In this document: one piece after another, positions 29,378 through 38,436 of the stretch
Layout of the letters: the number at the start of each line of letters is the position of its first letter
Numbering within the stretch: the stretch's first letter is position 1
NCBI RefSeq assembly: GCF_016734905.1
Contig: NZ_JAERPO010000001.1
Coordinates: 124,001-188,000, forward strand
Direction of reading: 5' to 3'
From: Sphingopyxis jiangsuensis
Lineage (GTDB): Bacteria > Pseudomonadota > Alphaproteobacteria > Sphingomonadales > Sphingomonadaceae
Length of the DNA stretch: 64,000 nucleotides
Notes under the pieces: model-generated
The model's input: only the letters and a program-made list of their open reading frames with translations
What the model was told of the DNA's origin: nothing
The model's database searches: none
Made by a program: the position numbers and the translations under genes

Positions 29378-30448
29378 TTGGCCAAAGCACCCGCGCGCAA
29401 GACTGCCGCGCCAAAAAAAGTCGCTGCAACCCCCGCTCCCGCATCCAACCGCGACAAGCCGCGCGATCCCGCGCCCTATGACGCGACGCCCGAGGAGCTG
29501 GAGACCTTCTATCGCGAAATGCTGCTCATCCGCCGCTTCGAGGAAAAGGCGGGGCAGCTTTACGGCCTCGGCCTGATCGGCGGGTTCTGCCACCTTTATA
29601 TCGGCCAGGAAGCGGTCGCGGTCGGCCTTCAGTCGGCGCTCGACGGCGACAAGGACAGCGTGATTACCGGCTATCGCGACCACGGCCACATGCTCGCCTA
29701 TGGCATCGATCCAAAGGTCATCATGGCCGAACTGACGGGGCGCCAGGCCGGCATCTCGAAGGGCAAGGGCGGCTCGATGCACATGTTCAGCGTCGAGCAT
29801 AAATTCTATGGCGGCCACGGCATCGTCGGCGCGCAGGTCTCGCTCGGCACCGGCCTTGCCTTCGCGCACAAATATCGCGGCGACGGCGGGGTGGCGATGG
29901 CCTATTTCGGCGACGGCGCGGCGAACCAGGGCCAGGTCTATGAAAGCTTCAACATGGCCGAGCTGTGGAAGCTGCCGATCATCTTCGTGATCGAGAACAA
30001 CCAATATGCGATGGGCACTTCGGTCAACCGCAGCAGCGCCGAGGACCAGCTCTATCGCCGCGGCGAAAGCTTCCGCATCCCCGGCATGCAGGTCGACGGC
30101 ATGGACGTGCTCGCGGTGCGCGGCGCGGCCGAAGCGGCGCTCGAATGGGTGCGCGCGGGCAAGGGCCCGGTGCTGATGGAACTCAAGACCTATCGTTATC
30201 GCGGCCACTCGATGTCCGACCCCGCCAAATATCGCAGCCGCGAAGAGGTGCAGGCGGTGCGCGACAAGAGCGATTCGATCGAAGGCCTCAAGAAACTGAT
30301 GGTCGAAGCCGGAATTTCCGAAGACCGGATCAAGGAAATCGACAAGGAAATCCGCCAGGTCGTCGCCGAAGCTGCCGATTTTGCCGAAAGCGCGCCCGAA
30401 CCCGAACTTTCCGAACTCTATACCGACGTGCTGGTGGAGCAATATTGA
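29378..30448 (+). CDS. pdhA: pyruvate dehydrogenase E1 component, alpha subunit
   Basis: A 356 aa thiamine-diphosphate enzyme subunit. An N-terminal A/K/P-rich leader is followed by [40 protein letters not shown], the diphosphate/Mg motif [20 protein letters not shown] ending in NN, and the phosphorylation-loop-like [18 protein letters not shown]. The start is TTG at 29378 with AAAGGA upstream. It forms a heterotetramer with PdhB, encoded 1 bp downstream. Confidence 0.96.
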   Translation: MAKAPARKTAAPKKVAATPAPASNRDKPRDPAPYDATPEELETFYREMLLIRRFEEKAGQLYGLGLIGGFCHLYIGQEAVAVGLQSALDGDKDSVITGYRDHGHMLAYGIDPKVIMAELTGRQAGISKGKGGSMHMFSVEHKFYGGHGIVGAQVSLGTGLAFAHKYRGDGGVAMAYFGDGAANQGQVYESFNMAELWKLPIIFVIENNQYAMGTSVNRSSAEDQLYRRGESFRIPGMQVDGMDVLAVRGAAEAALEWVRAGKGPVLMELKTYRYRGHSMSDPAKYRSREEVQAVRDKSDSIEGLKKLMVEAGISEDRIKEIDKEIRQVVAEAADFAESAPEPELSELYTDVLVEQY

Positions 30449-30449
30449 G

Positions 30450-31826
30450 ATGGCGATCGAACTGAAGATGCCGGCACTGTCGCCGACGATGGAAGAAGGC
30501 ACGCTCGCCAAGTGGCTCGTCAAGGAAGGCGACGAGGTCAAATCGGGCGACATTCTGGCCGAGATCGAGACCGACAAGGCGACGATGGAATTCGAAGCAA
30601 TTGACGAAGGCACGATCGGCCAGATCCTGGTCGCCGAAGGGACTGACAATGTGAAGGTCGGCACCGTGATCGCGACGATCACCGGCGACGGGGAAGAAGC
30701 GGCGGCACCTGTGGCGGCTCCGGCGCCCGCACCGGCCGAGGAATCCAAGGCCGCCGAACCCGTACCGGCTGCGGCCCCCGCGGCCGAAAAGCCCGTAGCG
30801 GCCGAACGCGCGTCCGACCCCGCAATCCCCGCCGGGACCGCGATGGTGAAGCTCACCGTCCGCGAGGCGCTGCGCGACGCGATGGCCGAAGAAATGCGCG
30901 CCGACGACCGCGTCTTCGTGATGGGCGAGGAAGTCGCCGAATATCAGGGCGCGTACAAGGTCACGCAGGGTCTGCTCCAGGAATTCGGCGACAAGCGCGT
31001 CGTCGACACGCCGATCACCGAATATGGCTTCGCCGGCCTAGGGGCAGGCGCCGCGATGGGCGGCCTGCGTCCGATCATCGAGTTCATGACGTTCAACTTC
31101 GCGATGCAGGCGATCGACCACATCATCAACTCGGCGGCGAAGACCAACTATATGTCGGGCGGCCAGATGCGCTGTCCGATCGTCTTTCGCGGCCCCAACG
31201 GCGCGGCGAGCCGCGTCGCGGCGCAGCACAGCCAGAATTATGCGCCCTGGTATGCCAGCGTCCCCGGGCTGATCGTGATCGCGCCCTATGATGCCGCCGA
31301 CGCCAAGGGGCTGATGAAGGCCGCAATCCGCAGCGAAGACCCGGTCGTCTTCCTCGAAAACGAGCTGCTCTATGGCCGCAGCTTCGAAGTTCCGGACATC
31401 GCCGACTATGTGCTGCCGATCGGCAAGGCGCGCATCATGCGCGAAGGCAGCGATGTCACGATCGTCAGCTATTCGATCGGCGTCGGGCTCGCGCTCGAGG
31501 CCGCCGACACGCTGGCGGGCGAGGGGATCGACGCCGAGGTGATCGACCTGCGCACCTTGCGCCCGCTCGACACCGCGACGGTGCTCGAAAGCCTGAAAAA
31601 GACCAACCGCCTCGTCATCGTAGAGGAAGGCTGGCCGGTCTGCTCGATCGCCAGCGAACTCGCGATGGTCGCGATGGAGCAGGGCTTCGACGACCTCGAC
31701 GCGCCGGTGACGCGCGTGTGCAACGAGGATGTGCCGCTGCCCTACGCCGCCAATCTCGAAAAGGCGGCGCTCGTCGACACGCCGCGCGTGATCGCGGCGG
31801 TGAAGGCGGTCTGCAATCGCGGCTGA
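30450..31826 (+). CDS. pdhB: pyruvate dehydrogenase E1 component, beta subunit with N-terminal lipoyl domain
   Basis: 458 aa. Residues 1-80 are a biotinyl-lipoyl domain with the lipoylated lysine in [15 protein letters not shown] (about 43). A long A/P/E-rich linker (about 82-125) leads to the E1 beta transketolase part ([52 protein letters not shown]). E1 beta with its own lipoyl domain is typical of alphaproteobacteria. It makes acetyl-CoA with E2 and E3; neither aceF/pdhC nor lpd follows, so they lie elsewhere. The gap to pdhA is 1 bp. Confidence 0.96.
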   Translation: MAIELKMPALSPTMEEGTLAKWLVKEGDEVKSGDILAEIETDKATMEFEAIDEGTIGQILVAEGTDNVKVGTVIATITGDGEEAAAPVAAPAPAPAEESKAAEPVPAAAPAAEKPVAAERASDPAIPAGTAMVKLTVREALRDAMAEEMRADDRVFVMGEEVAEYQGAYKVTQGLLQEFGDKRVVDTPITEYGFAGLGAGAAMGGLRPIIEFMTFNFAMQAIDHIINSAAKTNYMSGGQMRCPIVFRGPNGAASRVAAQHSQNYAPWYASVPGLIVIAPYDAADAKGLMKAAIRSEDPVVFLENELLYGRSFEVPDIADYVLPIGKARIMREGSDVTIVSYSIGVGLALEAADTLAGEGIDAEVIDLRTLRPLDTATVLESLKKTNRLVIVEEGWPVCSIASELAMVAMEQGFDDLDAPVTRVCNEDVPLPYAANLEKAALVDTPRVIAAVKAVCNRG

Positions 31827-31833
31827 TCTCCTT

Positions 31834-31937
31834 CGTCATTGCGAGGAGCGAAGCGACGACGCAATCTCCAGCCGCCGGTATGGCAAGCCGCACGCTGGAG
31901 ATTGCTTCCCCCGGCTTTCGCCGGGGTCGCAATGACG
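31834..31937. repeat. dispersed palindrome, CGTCATTGCGAG family, copy 2
   Basis: CGTCATTGCGAGGAGCGAAG with CAATCTCCAGC on the left; GCTGGAGATTG and CGCAATGACG on the right; a CCCCCGGCTTTCGCCGGGG hairpin is inserted in the right arm. It starts 7 bp after pdhB and likely ends its transcript. Confidence 0.85.
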
Positions 31938-31963
31938 GCCTGGGCATATAGGCTGACCGGCGT

Positions 31964-32587
31964 ATGGTCGATCTGAGCGAACATCACTACCCCGACATCC
32001 GCGACCCGCGCGTGATGGTCGCCGTGCCGCGCGAGCGGCGCGCGGCGATGGCGGCGCTGTGGGCGCTGGCCGAACGGCTGACCAAACTCCTCGCCGACGC
32101 AACCGAACCCCTCATCGGGCAGATCAAGCTCGCGTGGTGGCGCGACATGACGGGGTTGCTCGCTGCCGATCCCGCCGCCTTGCCGAAGGGCGAGCCGCTG
32201 CTTGCCGAATTGCAGGCGACATGGGGAGGGCAGGGCGATCTTGCTCCGCTGGTCGATGCCGCCGAAGCATTGTTGCTCGCAGAGGATGAGGCGACGCGTG
32301 CCGAGGCGGCGCGCGCATTCGGCGAGGCGCTTTTCGCGCTCTCCGGCGGTGCGGGCGGTGCGCGATGGGGACTGCTCTGGGCCGCGGTGCAGCAAAGCGA
32401 CGCCGCCGCCGCGCGCCTTCTCTTTGCCGAAGCGCGCGGCCCCGCGCCGCGCCGCGCCGAATTCCACGGCGCGCGTGCGCTGCTGATGCTCGACCGATGG
32501 GCGGCGGCGATTGCCGCACGCGACGGCGAACGGCGCTGGCGCAACGAGGGATTGTTGCTCTTTCGCGTCGGATTGTTCGGTCGTTGA
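31964..32587 (+). CDS. squalene/phytoene synthase-like protein, lacking usual aspartate motifs
   Basis: A 207 aa helical protein. The KLAWWRDMTGLLA segment (about 47-59, in IGQIKLAWWRD) is the mark of the squalene/phytoene synthase superfamily, and VPRERRAAMAALWALAERL is its usual first helix. It is short (207 aa against about 280-300), and the DxxxD metal motifs are not evident. It may be an assembly factor like NDUFAF6, a non-catalytic member of this superfamily, or simply degenerate; which one is inference. It stands between pdhB and the serine acetyltransferase. Confidence 0.7.
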   Translation: MVDLSEHHYPDIRDPRVMVAVPRERRAAMAALWALAERLTKLLADATEPLIGQIKLAWWRDMTGLLAADPAALPKGEPLLAELQATWGGQGDLAPLVDAAEALLLAEDEATRAEAARAFGEALFALSGGAGGARWGLLWAAVQQSDAAAARLLFAEARGPAPRRAEFHGARALLMLDRWAAAIAARDGERRWRNEGLLLFRVGLFGR

Positions 32588-32672
32588 CGAATAAAATGCG
32601 GTGGGGGTGGAAAAGCCCGGCGCGAACATCTATCTTGATCGGTACAGAAATAGGGTCGCAGGGGACAATGCG

Positions 32673-33392
32673 ATGTTCAAAGGGCTGATCGCCTATCTGG
32701 ATTCGATCAAGCGGCGCGATCCGGCGCCGCGGTCGCGCTGGGAAATCCTGCTCTATCCGGGCTTGCTGGCGGTGGGGATGCATCGCATCGCGCACTGGCT
32801 GTTCGAGGCCGACCTGTTTTTCCTCGCACGCTTCGTCAATCACCTGGCGCGCTGGCTGACCGGAATCGATATCCATCCGGGTGCCAGGATCGGGCGTCAC
32901 CTGTTCATCGACCACGGTTTTACGGTGATCGGCGAGACGGCAGAGATCGGCGATAATGTCACCATCTATCAGTGCGTGACGCTCGGCGGCACCGATCCCG
33001 CGAACGGAATCGCGGGCAAGCGGCACCCGACGCTGTCCGACGATGTCATCGTCGGGTCGGGCGCGCAGATTCTCGGCCCCGTCACGGTCCATCCGCGCGC
33101 GCGCATCGGGGCGAATGCGGTGGTGACGAAGGATGTGCCCGAAGGCGCGGTGATGGTCGGCATTCCGGCCCGCTCGACGCTCGTCGACGCGACCGAATAT
33201 GCGCGCGAATTCGTTCCCTACGGCACTTGCCACGAAACCTTCGATCCCGCGACGCAGAAGCTGGAATTGCTGCAATGCCAGCTCGAACAATTGCAGAAGC
33301 AACTTGCCGCGCTGATGGCCGAAAAGGGCGGGGATAGAGCCGCCACGCGCACCGACGCGCCGCGGCGCAAGGGAGGCGGGACCGCCGACTGA
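32673..33392 (+). CDS. serine O-acetyltransferase (EpsC/CysE type)
   Basis: A 239 aa left-handed beta-helix acetyltransferase that makes O-acetylserine for cysteine synthesis. Segments: ILLYPGLLAVGMHRIAHWLF, GIDIHPGARIGRHLFIDHGF, TVIGETAEIGDNVTIYQCVT and LGGTDP, then VTVHPRARIGANAVVTKDVP. The C-terminal 50 residues are a coiled-coil/basic tail not usual in short family members. Start ATG at 32673 with GGGGA upstream. It overlaps the DUF2794 gene by one base (TGATG). Confidence 0.9.
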   Translation: MFKGLIAYLDSIKRRDPAPRSRWEILLYPGLLAVGMHRIAHWLFEADLFFLARFVNHLARWLTGIDIHPGARIGRHLFIDHGFTVIGETAEIGDNVTIYQCVTLGGTDPANGIAGKRHPTLSDDVIVGSGAQILGPVTVHPRARIGANAVVTKDVPEGAVMVGIPARSTLVDATEYAREFVPYGTCHETFDPATQKLELLQCQLEQLQKQLAALMAEKGGDRAATRTDAPRRKGGGTAD

Positions 33393-33739
33393 TGGGAATT
33401 GTCACGCCCTGGCCGGCCAACGGCCGGGCCATCCCGCAGCAAACGGGCTTTGATCGTCACGAACTCACGCGCATCCTCGACCTTTACGGCCGCATGGTCG
33501 CGGCGGGGCGGTGGCGCGACTATGCGATGGATTTCCACCGTGACGTCGCGATCTTTTCCGCCTTTCGCCGCGCGGCGGAGCGCCCCGAATACCGCATAGA
33601 AAAACGCCCCGCCTTGCGGAGCCGCCAGGGCATGTGGGCGCTGGTCTCCGAAGCCGGGGCGATTTTGAAGCGCGGGGACGAGCTGTCGAACATACTCGCC
33701 CCCGTCGAACGCAAGCTTATGAAGCTGGTCGAGGACTGA
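33392..33739 (+). CDS. DUF2794 domain protein
   Basis: A 115 aa protein of a family almost limited to alphaproteobacteria: GFDRHELTRILDLYGRMVAA, GRWRDYAMDFHRDVAIFSAF and RRAAERPEYRIEKRPALRSR. Function unknown. Coupled by TGATG to the serine acetyltransferase gene. The 3' end overlaps that of the convergent membrane protein gene by 23 bp. Confidence 0.88.
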   Translation: MGIVTPWPANGRAIPQQTGFDRHELTRILDLYGRMVAAGRWRDYAMDFHRDVAIFSAFRRAAERPEYRIEKRPALRSRQGMWALVSEAGAILKRGDELSNILAPVERKLMKLVED

Positions 33740-34784
33740 CCGTCGCGGGAAGCTGGTTGGCGACGTTCGCGGGCAACAGCGACACCACCGCCGCGCGCGC
33801 ATTCTGCCAAAAGGCCGACAGCAGCAGCAGCGCCGATCCGATGACAAAGGCGGTCAGCGCGACGTTGAGCTCGACCGCACCGAATTCGCGGAACAATTGC
33901 GTCATCGCGACGAGCACATAGGCGAGCGCCGAAACGAGCAGCGCGCGGCGGTCGATCGCCAGCGCGGCGATCCCGAAGAGCACATAAATGCCGACCACGA
34001 GGATCGCGGCGGCGCTCGTGATATCGTCGCCCTCGGTGACGCCCAGCATGTGAAAGATCGGATGCGCGATCATCGGCGCGGCGAGCAGGTGGAGCCAGAA
34101 TGCGACGTCGCTCCGCCGCGTCTGACGCAGGCGGTCGCTGCGGTCCCACCACATGGCGAGCGTGAAGACGCCAAGGCCCGCGACGAGCACGAGCGCCATC
34201 AGCAGCTCGACATTGGGTTCGCCCGCCCCACCAACCACGGCGAGAATCAGCGCTATCGCTGTCGCGGCAAGCGCGGCGCTTCCTGCCGCAACGGTGATCG
34301 GAACCATGAAGCGCCGCCAGTGGACCCAGGTCGCTCCAGCAGTGATCAACGCCATCGTGGCGGCAAGCAGGGCAATCGTCGCGTCGGCGGGCTGGCGGCC
34401 GAAAATATCCTCGCCATGCTTGACGAGGAAGCCGATCATCGATCCGAGCACGCCGCCCGCAAAGGCAATGACAAGCACGATGCTGGGAAGCGCCATGCGG
34501 CGTTGACGCGTGAAATATTCGGCAAGGCCCCACGCGGTGGCCGCAACACCGAGCCCGGCCAGCGTCGGATGAATCGATTCGCCGATCCAGCCCACCGCGA
34601 CGAGCAGGATGACCGCCGCGATGCTGACGAATATATCGTTGAATCCGGTGAGCAGGCGAAAGGATTCCTCGTCCGCTCCGGGGGCTGCGCGCACCGTTGC
34701 GATATGCGACCGGAACGCCGCAGCGGCCTCCGGCGTCAACACATTCGCTTCGACCGCGGCTTGCAGGTCGCTTTCACTATACAT
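33717..34784 (-). CDS. DUF2157-like multi-pass membrane protein
   Basis: 355 aa. A cytosolic N-terminal part (MYSESDLQAAVEANVLTPEA) is typical of DUF2157 proteins, followed by about ten hydrophobic helices, for example FVSIAAVILLVAVGWIG, LPSIVLVIAFAGGVLGSMIG and LNVALTAFVIGSALLLLSAF. Role unknown; probably inner-membrane. The ATG at 34784 is chosen over an upstream in-frame start because the family starts near it. It converges with DUF2794. Confidence 0.78.
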   Translation of the reverse strand: MYSESDLQAAVEANVLTPEAAAAFRSHIATVRAAPGADEESFRLLTGFNDIFVSIAAVILLVAVGWIGESIHPTLAGLGVAATAWGLAEYFTRQRRMALPSIVLVIAFAGGVLGSMIGFLVKHGEDIFGRQPADATIALLAATMALITAGATWVHWRRFMVPITVAAGSAALAATAIALILAVVGGAGEPNVELLMALVLVAGLGVFTLAMWWDRSDRLRQTRRSDVAFWLHLLAAPMIAHPIFHMLGVTEGDDITSAAAILVVGIYVLFGIAALAIDRRALLVSALAYVLVAMTQLFREFGAVELNVALTAFVIGSALLLLSAFWQNARAAVVSLLPANVANQLPATVSPRPAS

Positions 34785-34873
34785 CGGGGTCGTCCTTCTT
34801 AGACCGATCCCCTTGCCCCGCACGGACTATGCGCCAACTGTGTTGCCGTGTCAATACAGTGAAGCGCGCGCTA

Positions 34874-35010
34874 TCCTCCCTGTCGCGAAGCGATGGGGAG
34901 GGGGACCGCTCGCGCAGCGAGTGGTGGAGGGGCAAGCGACGTCTGCGCCATTGCCCCTCCGTCAGCGGCTCCGCCGCTGCCACCTCCCCATGCCTGCGGC
35001 ACAGGAAGGA
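34874..35010. repeat. dispersed palindromic repeat, TCCTCCCTG...GGGGAGG family
   Basis: Contains CTATCCTCCCTGTCGCGAAG and GATGGGGAGGGGGACCGC on the left and CACCTCCCCATGCCTGCGGC with ACAGGAAGGAT on the right; inner arms GTGGTGGAGGGGCAA and TTGCCCCTCC. It fills most of the 236 bp between two genes. Confidence 0.7.
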
Positions 35011-35020
35011 TCGAAATGCC

Positions 35021-35923
35021 TCAACCCAGCGCCTGCAACGCCTTCATCACCGCCATCGATTGCTCGCTGCCCGATTGCGGGACGGTTTCGCCGTTGCGAT
35101 CGATGATCCTGTCCCATGCCGCGGCGACGCCCTCTGGCGTGCGTTCGTCCTCGGGGAGCGCGACGCCGGGGGTCATGGTGACATAGGCGGCGTGGAAGGC
35201 GCCGGCGCCCGCTCCGACGATCATGTTCGTCGGCGCATTTTCGCTCACCAGATAGAGCGCGGCGGGAACGACATTTTCGGGGGTGAATTTGTCGAACAGT
35301 TCGGGCGGGAAAATATCCTCGGTCATCCGCGTGCCCGCGACCGGCGCGATCGTGTTGCAGCGGATATTATATTTCGCCCCCTCCAGATGGAGCGTCTTGG
35401 TCAGCCCGGCGAGCCCCAGCTTGGCGGCGCCATAATTGGCCTGCCCGAAATTGCCGTAGAGCCCGGTCGACGATGCGGTCATCAGGATGCGGCCATAGGC
35501 CTGCTCGCGCATCAGATCCCAGCAGGCCTTGGTGACATTGGCGCTGCCGAGCAGATGGACCTTCACGACCAGGTCGAAATCGGCGGGCTCCATCTTGGCG
35601 AAGCTCTTGTCGCGCAGGATGCCCGCGTTGTTGATGAGGATGTGGATGCCGCCCCATTCTTCCTTGGCCTTGGCGACCATCTCTTCCATCTGGTCATATT
35701 CGGTGACGCTGCCGCCGTTCGACATGGCGGTGCCGCCCGCGGCGCGGATTTCCTCGACGACCTGCAGCGCGGCGTCCGAATGGCCGGTGCCGTCGCGCGC
35801 GCCGCCCAGATCGTTGACGACGACCTTTGCGCCGCGGCGCGCCAGTTCGAGCGCATAAGCGCGACCGAGCCCGCCGCCGGCGCCGGTGACAATGGCCACG
35901 CGTCCGTCAAATCTGATCGTCAT
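35021..35923 (-). CDS. short-chain dehydrogenase/reductase, MFE-2 (3R)-hydroxyacyl-CoA dehydrogenase-like
   Basis: A 300 aa SDR. Cofactor motif TGAGGGLGRAYA (about 12-23), NNAG (about 93-96), catalytic Ser in TASSTGLYG (about 147) and YGAAK (Tyr about 160, Lys 164). The N-terminus VAIVTGAGGGLGRAYALELA with VVVNDLGGARDG is characteristic of the 17-beta-hydroxysteroid dehydrogenase 4/peroxisomal multifunctional enzyme type, which oxidises (3R)-hydroxyacyl-CoA in fatty-acid or sterol breakdown. ATG at 35923 with GGGAGACA upstream. Divergent from the porin. Confidence 0.88.
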   Translation of the reverse strand: MTIRFDGRVAIVTGAGGGLGRAYALELARRGAKVVVNDLGGARDGTGHSDAALQVVEEIRAAGGTAMSNGGSVTEYDQMEEMVAKAKEEWGGIHILINNAGILRDKSFAKMEPADFDLVVKVHLLGSANVTKACWDLMREQAYGRILMTASSTGLYGNFGQANYGAAKLGLAGLTKTLHLEGAKYNIRCNTIAPVAGTRMTEDIFPPELFDKFTPENVVPAALYLVSENAPTNMIVGAGAGAFHAAYVTMTPGVALPEDERTPEGVAAAWDRIIDRNGETVPQSGSEQSMAVMKALQALG

Positions 35924-36020
35924 GAGTGTCTCCCGATTGGTTGCGCAGAAAAACTGGCCTGTCCTTAACCGTTCGTCCTGACGGTGCAAGCGGACAGCGA
36001 AAAACGCCGATGCAACAAAA

Positions 36021-36082
36021 ATGTCATGCAAATGACGCGACATTGTAATTTTGGCGTCATAGTGGCGCCGCGAGACTGTCAT
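36021..36082 (+). promoter_or_regulatory. phased array of Pho-box half-sites upstream of the porin
   Basis: Heptamers spaced exactly 11 bp: ATGTCAT (36021), ATGACGC (36032), TTGTAAT (36043), GCGTCAT (36054), then, after one missing step, CTGTCAT (36076). Known PhoB sites are direct CTGTCAT-like heptamers every 11 bp. The array points to the porin ATG at 36108. Confidence 0.65.
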
Positions 36083-36107
36083 CTAATCGCAATGGAGCTT
36101 TCCCGAC

Positions 36108-37460
36108 ATGCGTGCATATCTGACCGCCGCCCTGCTGGGCACGACGATGCTGGCTGCGCCGACGACCGCGCATGCACAGGCGCTGAGCGCCGAGGAAGCG
36201 GCCGAATTGCGCGCCGAACTCGCGGCGCTGAAGGCAAAGGTCGACACGCTCGAAGCGCGGCTCGACGGCGCGATCGCCAGCCCGGTTCCGGCACCGGCGC
36301 CCGTCGCACCCGCTCCGACGGTCACCGCCAAACCGGCCACGGAAATCGGCTGGAAGGGCGCACCCGAACTCAAGACCGCCGACGGATGGAGCTTCAAGCC
36401 GCGCGGGCGCATCCTCGTCGACGCGGGCCATGTCAGCGCCCCCTCCGCGATCAGCGACCGCGCGCTCGGCTTTTCGAACGAACTGCGCCGCGTCCGTCTC
36501 GGTGTCGAGGGCACGATCCCCGGCGGGTTCGGCTACAAGCTCGAGGCCGATTTCGCCGGGGGTGACGCAGAGCTGACCGACGCGCACCTCACCTACAAGG
36601 ACGGGCCGCTCAAGGTCACGGTGGGACAGCACAACAATTTCCAGGGGCTCGAGGAATTGTCGAGCAGCAACGACACGAGCTTCATCGAACGCGCGGCCTT
36701 CACCGACGCATTCGGGTTCGAGCGCCGCGTCGGAGTGTCGGGCGAGGTCGCGACGGGCGATGTCATCGTCCAGGGCGGCGTGTTCACCGACAATTTCGGC
36801 GACCTGTCCGACAGCGGCAATTCGTCGGTCAGCCTCGACGGACGCCTCGTGTTCGCGCCGAAGCTGGGCGACACACAGCTGCACTTCGGCGCGTCGGCGC
36901 ACTGGCGCGATCTGGGCGATACCGTGACGTCGGTTCGCTATCGCCAGCGCCCGCTCGTCCACACCGCCGATATTCGCTTTATCTCGACACCCAGCATCGG
37001 CGCGAAGTCCGAAACCGGCTATGGCGCCGAGGCCGCCTTCATCAGCGGACGTTTCCACGGCGCGGCAGAGGCGTTCTGGCAAAAGGTCGGGCGCACCGGC
37101 GCGGCCGATCCCACCTTCTTCGGCGGCGCGGTCGAGGCGGGCGTCTTCCTGACCGACGATACGCGCGGCTATCGCAGCGGCGTGTTCCGCGGAGTGAAGG
37201 TCAAGAACCCGGTGGGCAGCGGCGGTCTGGGGGCGTGGCAGCTGAACCTGCGCTACGACCATCTCGACCTCAACGACGCGGGCATCGATGGCGGCAAGCA
37301 GCATGGCTATATGGCCTCGCTGATCTGGACGCCGATCGACTATGTGCGCTTCATGGTCAATTACGCGCGGCTCGAATATCGCGACGCGGTGATCGCGGCG
37401 GGCACCGACCGCGACTATGGCGTCGACACCTTCGGCATGCGCGCGCAGATCGTCTTCTGA
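36108..37460 (+). CDS. phosphate-selective porin, OprP/OprO family
   Basis: A 450 aa outer-membrane porin. Signal peptide 1-23 ending AHA-Q, then a coiled-coil trimer segment (LSAEEAAELRAELAALKAKV, DTLEARLDGA), a P/A linker, and an OprO/P beta-barrel (WSFKPRGRILVDAGHVSAPS, RVRLGVEGTIPGGFGYKLEA, TVGQHNNFQGLEELSSSNDT). The last residue is Phe (RAQIVF), the usual barrel end signal. It takes up phosphate or polyphosphate when phosphate is short. The Pho-box array upstream and the pst-phoB genes downstream support this. Confidence 0.93.
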   Translation: MRAYLTAALLGTTMLAAPTTAHAQALSAEEAAELRAELAALKAKVDTLEARLDGAIASPVPAPAPVAPAPTVTAKPATEIGWKGAPELKTADGWSFKPRGRILVDAGHVSAPSAISDRALGFSNELRRVRLGVEGTIPGGFGYKLEADFAGGDAELTDAHLTYKDGPLKVTVGQHNNFQGLEELSSSNDTSFIERAAFTDAFGFERRVGVSGEVATGDVIVQGGVFTDNFGDLSDSGNSSVSLDGRLVFAPKLGDTQLHFGASAHWRDLGDTVTSVRYRQRPLVHTADIRFISTPSIGAKSETGYGAEAAFISGRFHGAAEAFWQKVGRTGAADPTFFGGAVEAGVFLTDDTRGYRSGVFRGVKVKNPVGSGGLGAWQLNLRYDHLDLNDAGIDGGKQHGYMASLIWTPIDYVRFMVNYARLEYRDAVIAAGTDRDYGVDTFGMRAQIVF

Positions 37461-37600
37461 CCTGTTCGGCTTGGGGATGGGGAGCGGACGTTCCCCATAA
37501 CCCTCGCCTCCGCGCAGGCGGGGGCGACGGCTAGCTTCGGTCGCAGCGTCCGTTCGTCGCGCCAAACCCAGCCGGCGACTATACCCTCGGACGAGCAACA

Positions 37601-37678
37601 GGTGATCCCCGGCGAAAGCCGGGGGCCACGCGGTGCGGCGCTGCCCGAACTGGCCCCCGGCTTTCGCCGGGGATCACC
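37601..37678. repeat. dispersed palindrome, GGTGATCCCCGGCGAAAGCC family
   Basis: A near-perfect inverted repeat: GGTGATCCCCGGCGAAAGCC with GGGGGCCA, against TGGCCCCCGGC and CTTTCGCCGGGGATCACC. It lies between the convergent porin and phoB genes and may terminate both. Confidence 0.9.
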
Positions 37679-37737
37679 TGACTGGCGAAACGGGATAATT
37701 GCCGATCAAGCTCGGCGTGACGAACGCCCCCGAGCGG

Positions 37738-38436
37738 TCAGATGCTCTTCCCGGAATCCAACGCATAGCCCGCCGACCGCACCGTGCGGATGATGTCGCT
37801 CGTGCCGGGCAGGTTGATCGCCTTGCGCAGCCGCCGGATATGGACGTCGACCGTGCGCAGTTCGATGTCGCTGTCCTGCCCCCACACGCTGTCGAGCAAC
37901 TGCCCGCGCGAAAAGACGCGGCCCGGATGTTCCATGAAGTGCCGCAGCAGGCGGAACTCGGTCGGCCCCATATTCACCACCTGCCCGCCGCGCACCACCT
38001 TGTGCGCGACCGAATCGAGTTCGATGTCGGCATAGGCGAGTAATTCGCCCGCAAGCGCCGGACGCAGGCGCCGCAGGACGGCCGAGACGCGCGCGACCAG
38101 CTCGCGCGGGCTGAACGGCTTGGTGACATAATCGTCGGCGCCGGTTTCGAGGCCGCGGATGCGGTCCTCTTCCTCGCCGCGCGCGGTGAGCATGATGATC
38201 GGGACGTTCGCCGATTTGGGGTTGCGGCGCAGGCGCCGGCAGACCTCGATCCCCGGCAGGCTTTCGATCATCCAGTCGAGCAGGACGATGTCGGGAACGC
38301 GCTCCTCGACCAGCATCAGCGCCTGTTCGCCGTCGGGGGTCTGCCGGACCGAGAAACCTTCGCGCGCGAAATGCCAGACGATGAGTTCGGCAATCGCCTC
38401 GTCATCCTCGATCAGCAGCAGGTCGGGCTGCGGCAT
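37738..38436 (-). CDS. phoB: phosphate regulon response regulator PhoB
   Basis: A 232 aa OmpR-family regulator. Receiver with Asp54 in DIVLLDWMIESLPGIEVCRR, Lys in DYVTKPFSPREL (about 106), and a winged helix with NMGPTEFRLLRHFMEHPGRV and DVHIRRLRKAINLPGTSDII. The IESLPG and SPREL stretches are PhoB-specific. It binds Pho boxes when phosphorylated by PhoR. ATG overlaps the phoU stop (TGATG), so it is the last gene of the pst operon. phoR is not in the window. Confidence 0.96.
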   Translation of the reverse strand: MPQPDLLLIEDDEAIAELIVWHFAREGFSVRQTPDGEQALMLVEERVPDIVLLDWMIESLPGIEVCRRLRRNPKSANVPIIMLTARGEEEDRIRGLETGADDYVTKPFSPRELVARVSAVLRRLRPALAGELLAYADIELDSVAHKVVRGGQVVNMGPTEFRLLRHFMEHPGRVFSRGQLLDSVWGQDSDIELRTVDVHIRRLRKAINLPGTSDIIRTVRSAGYALDSGKSI

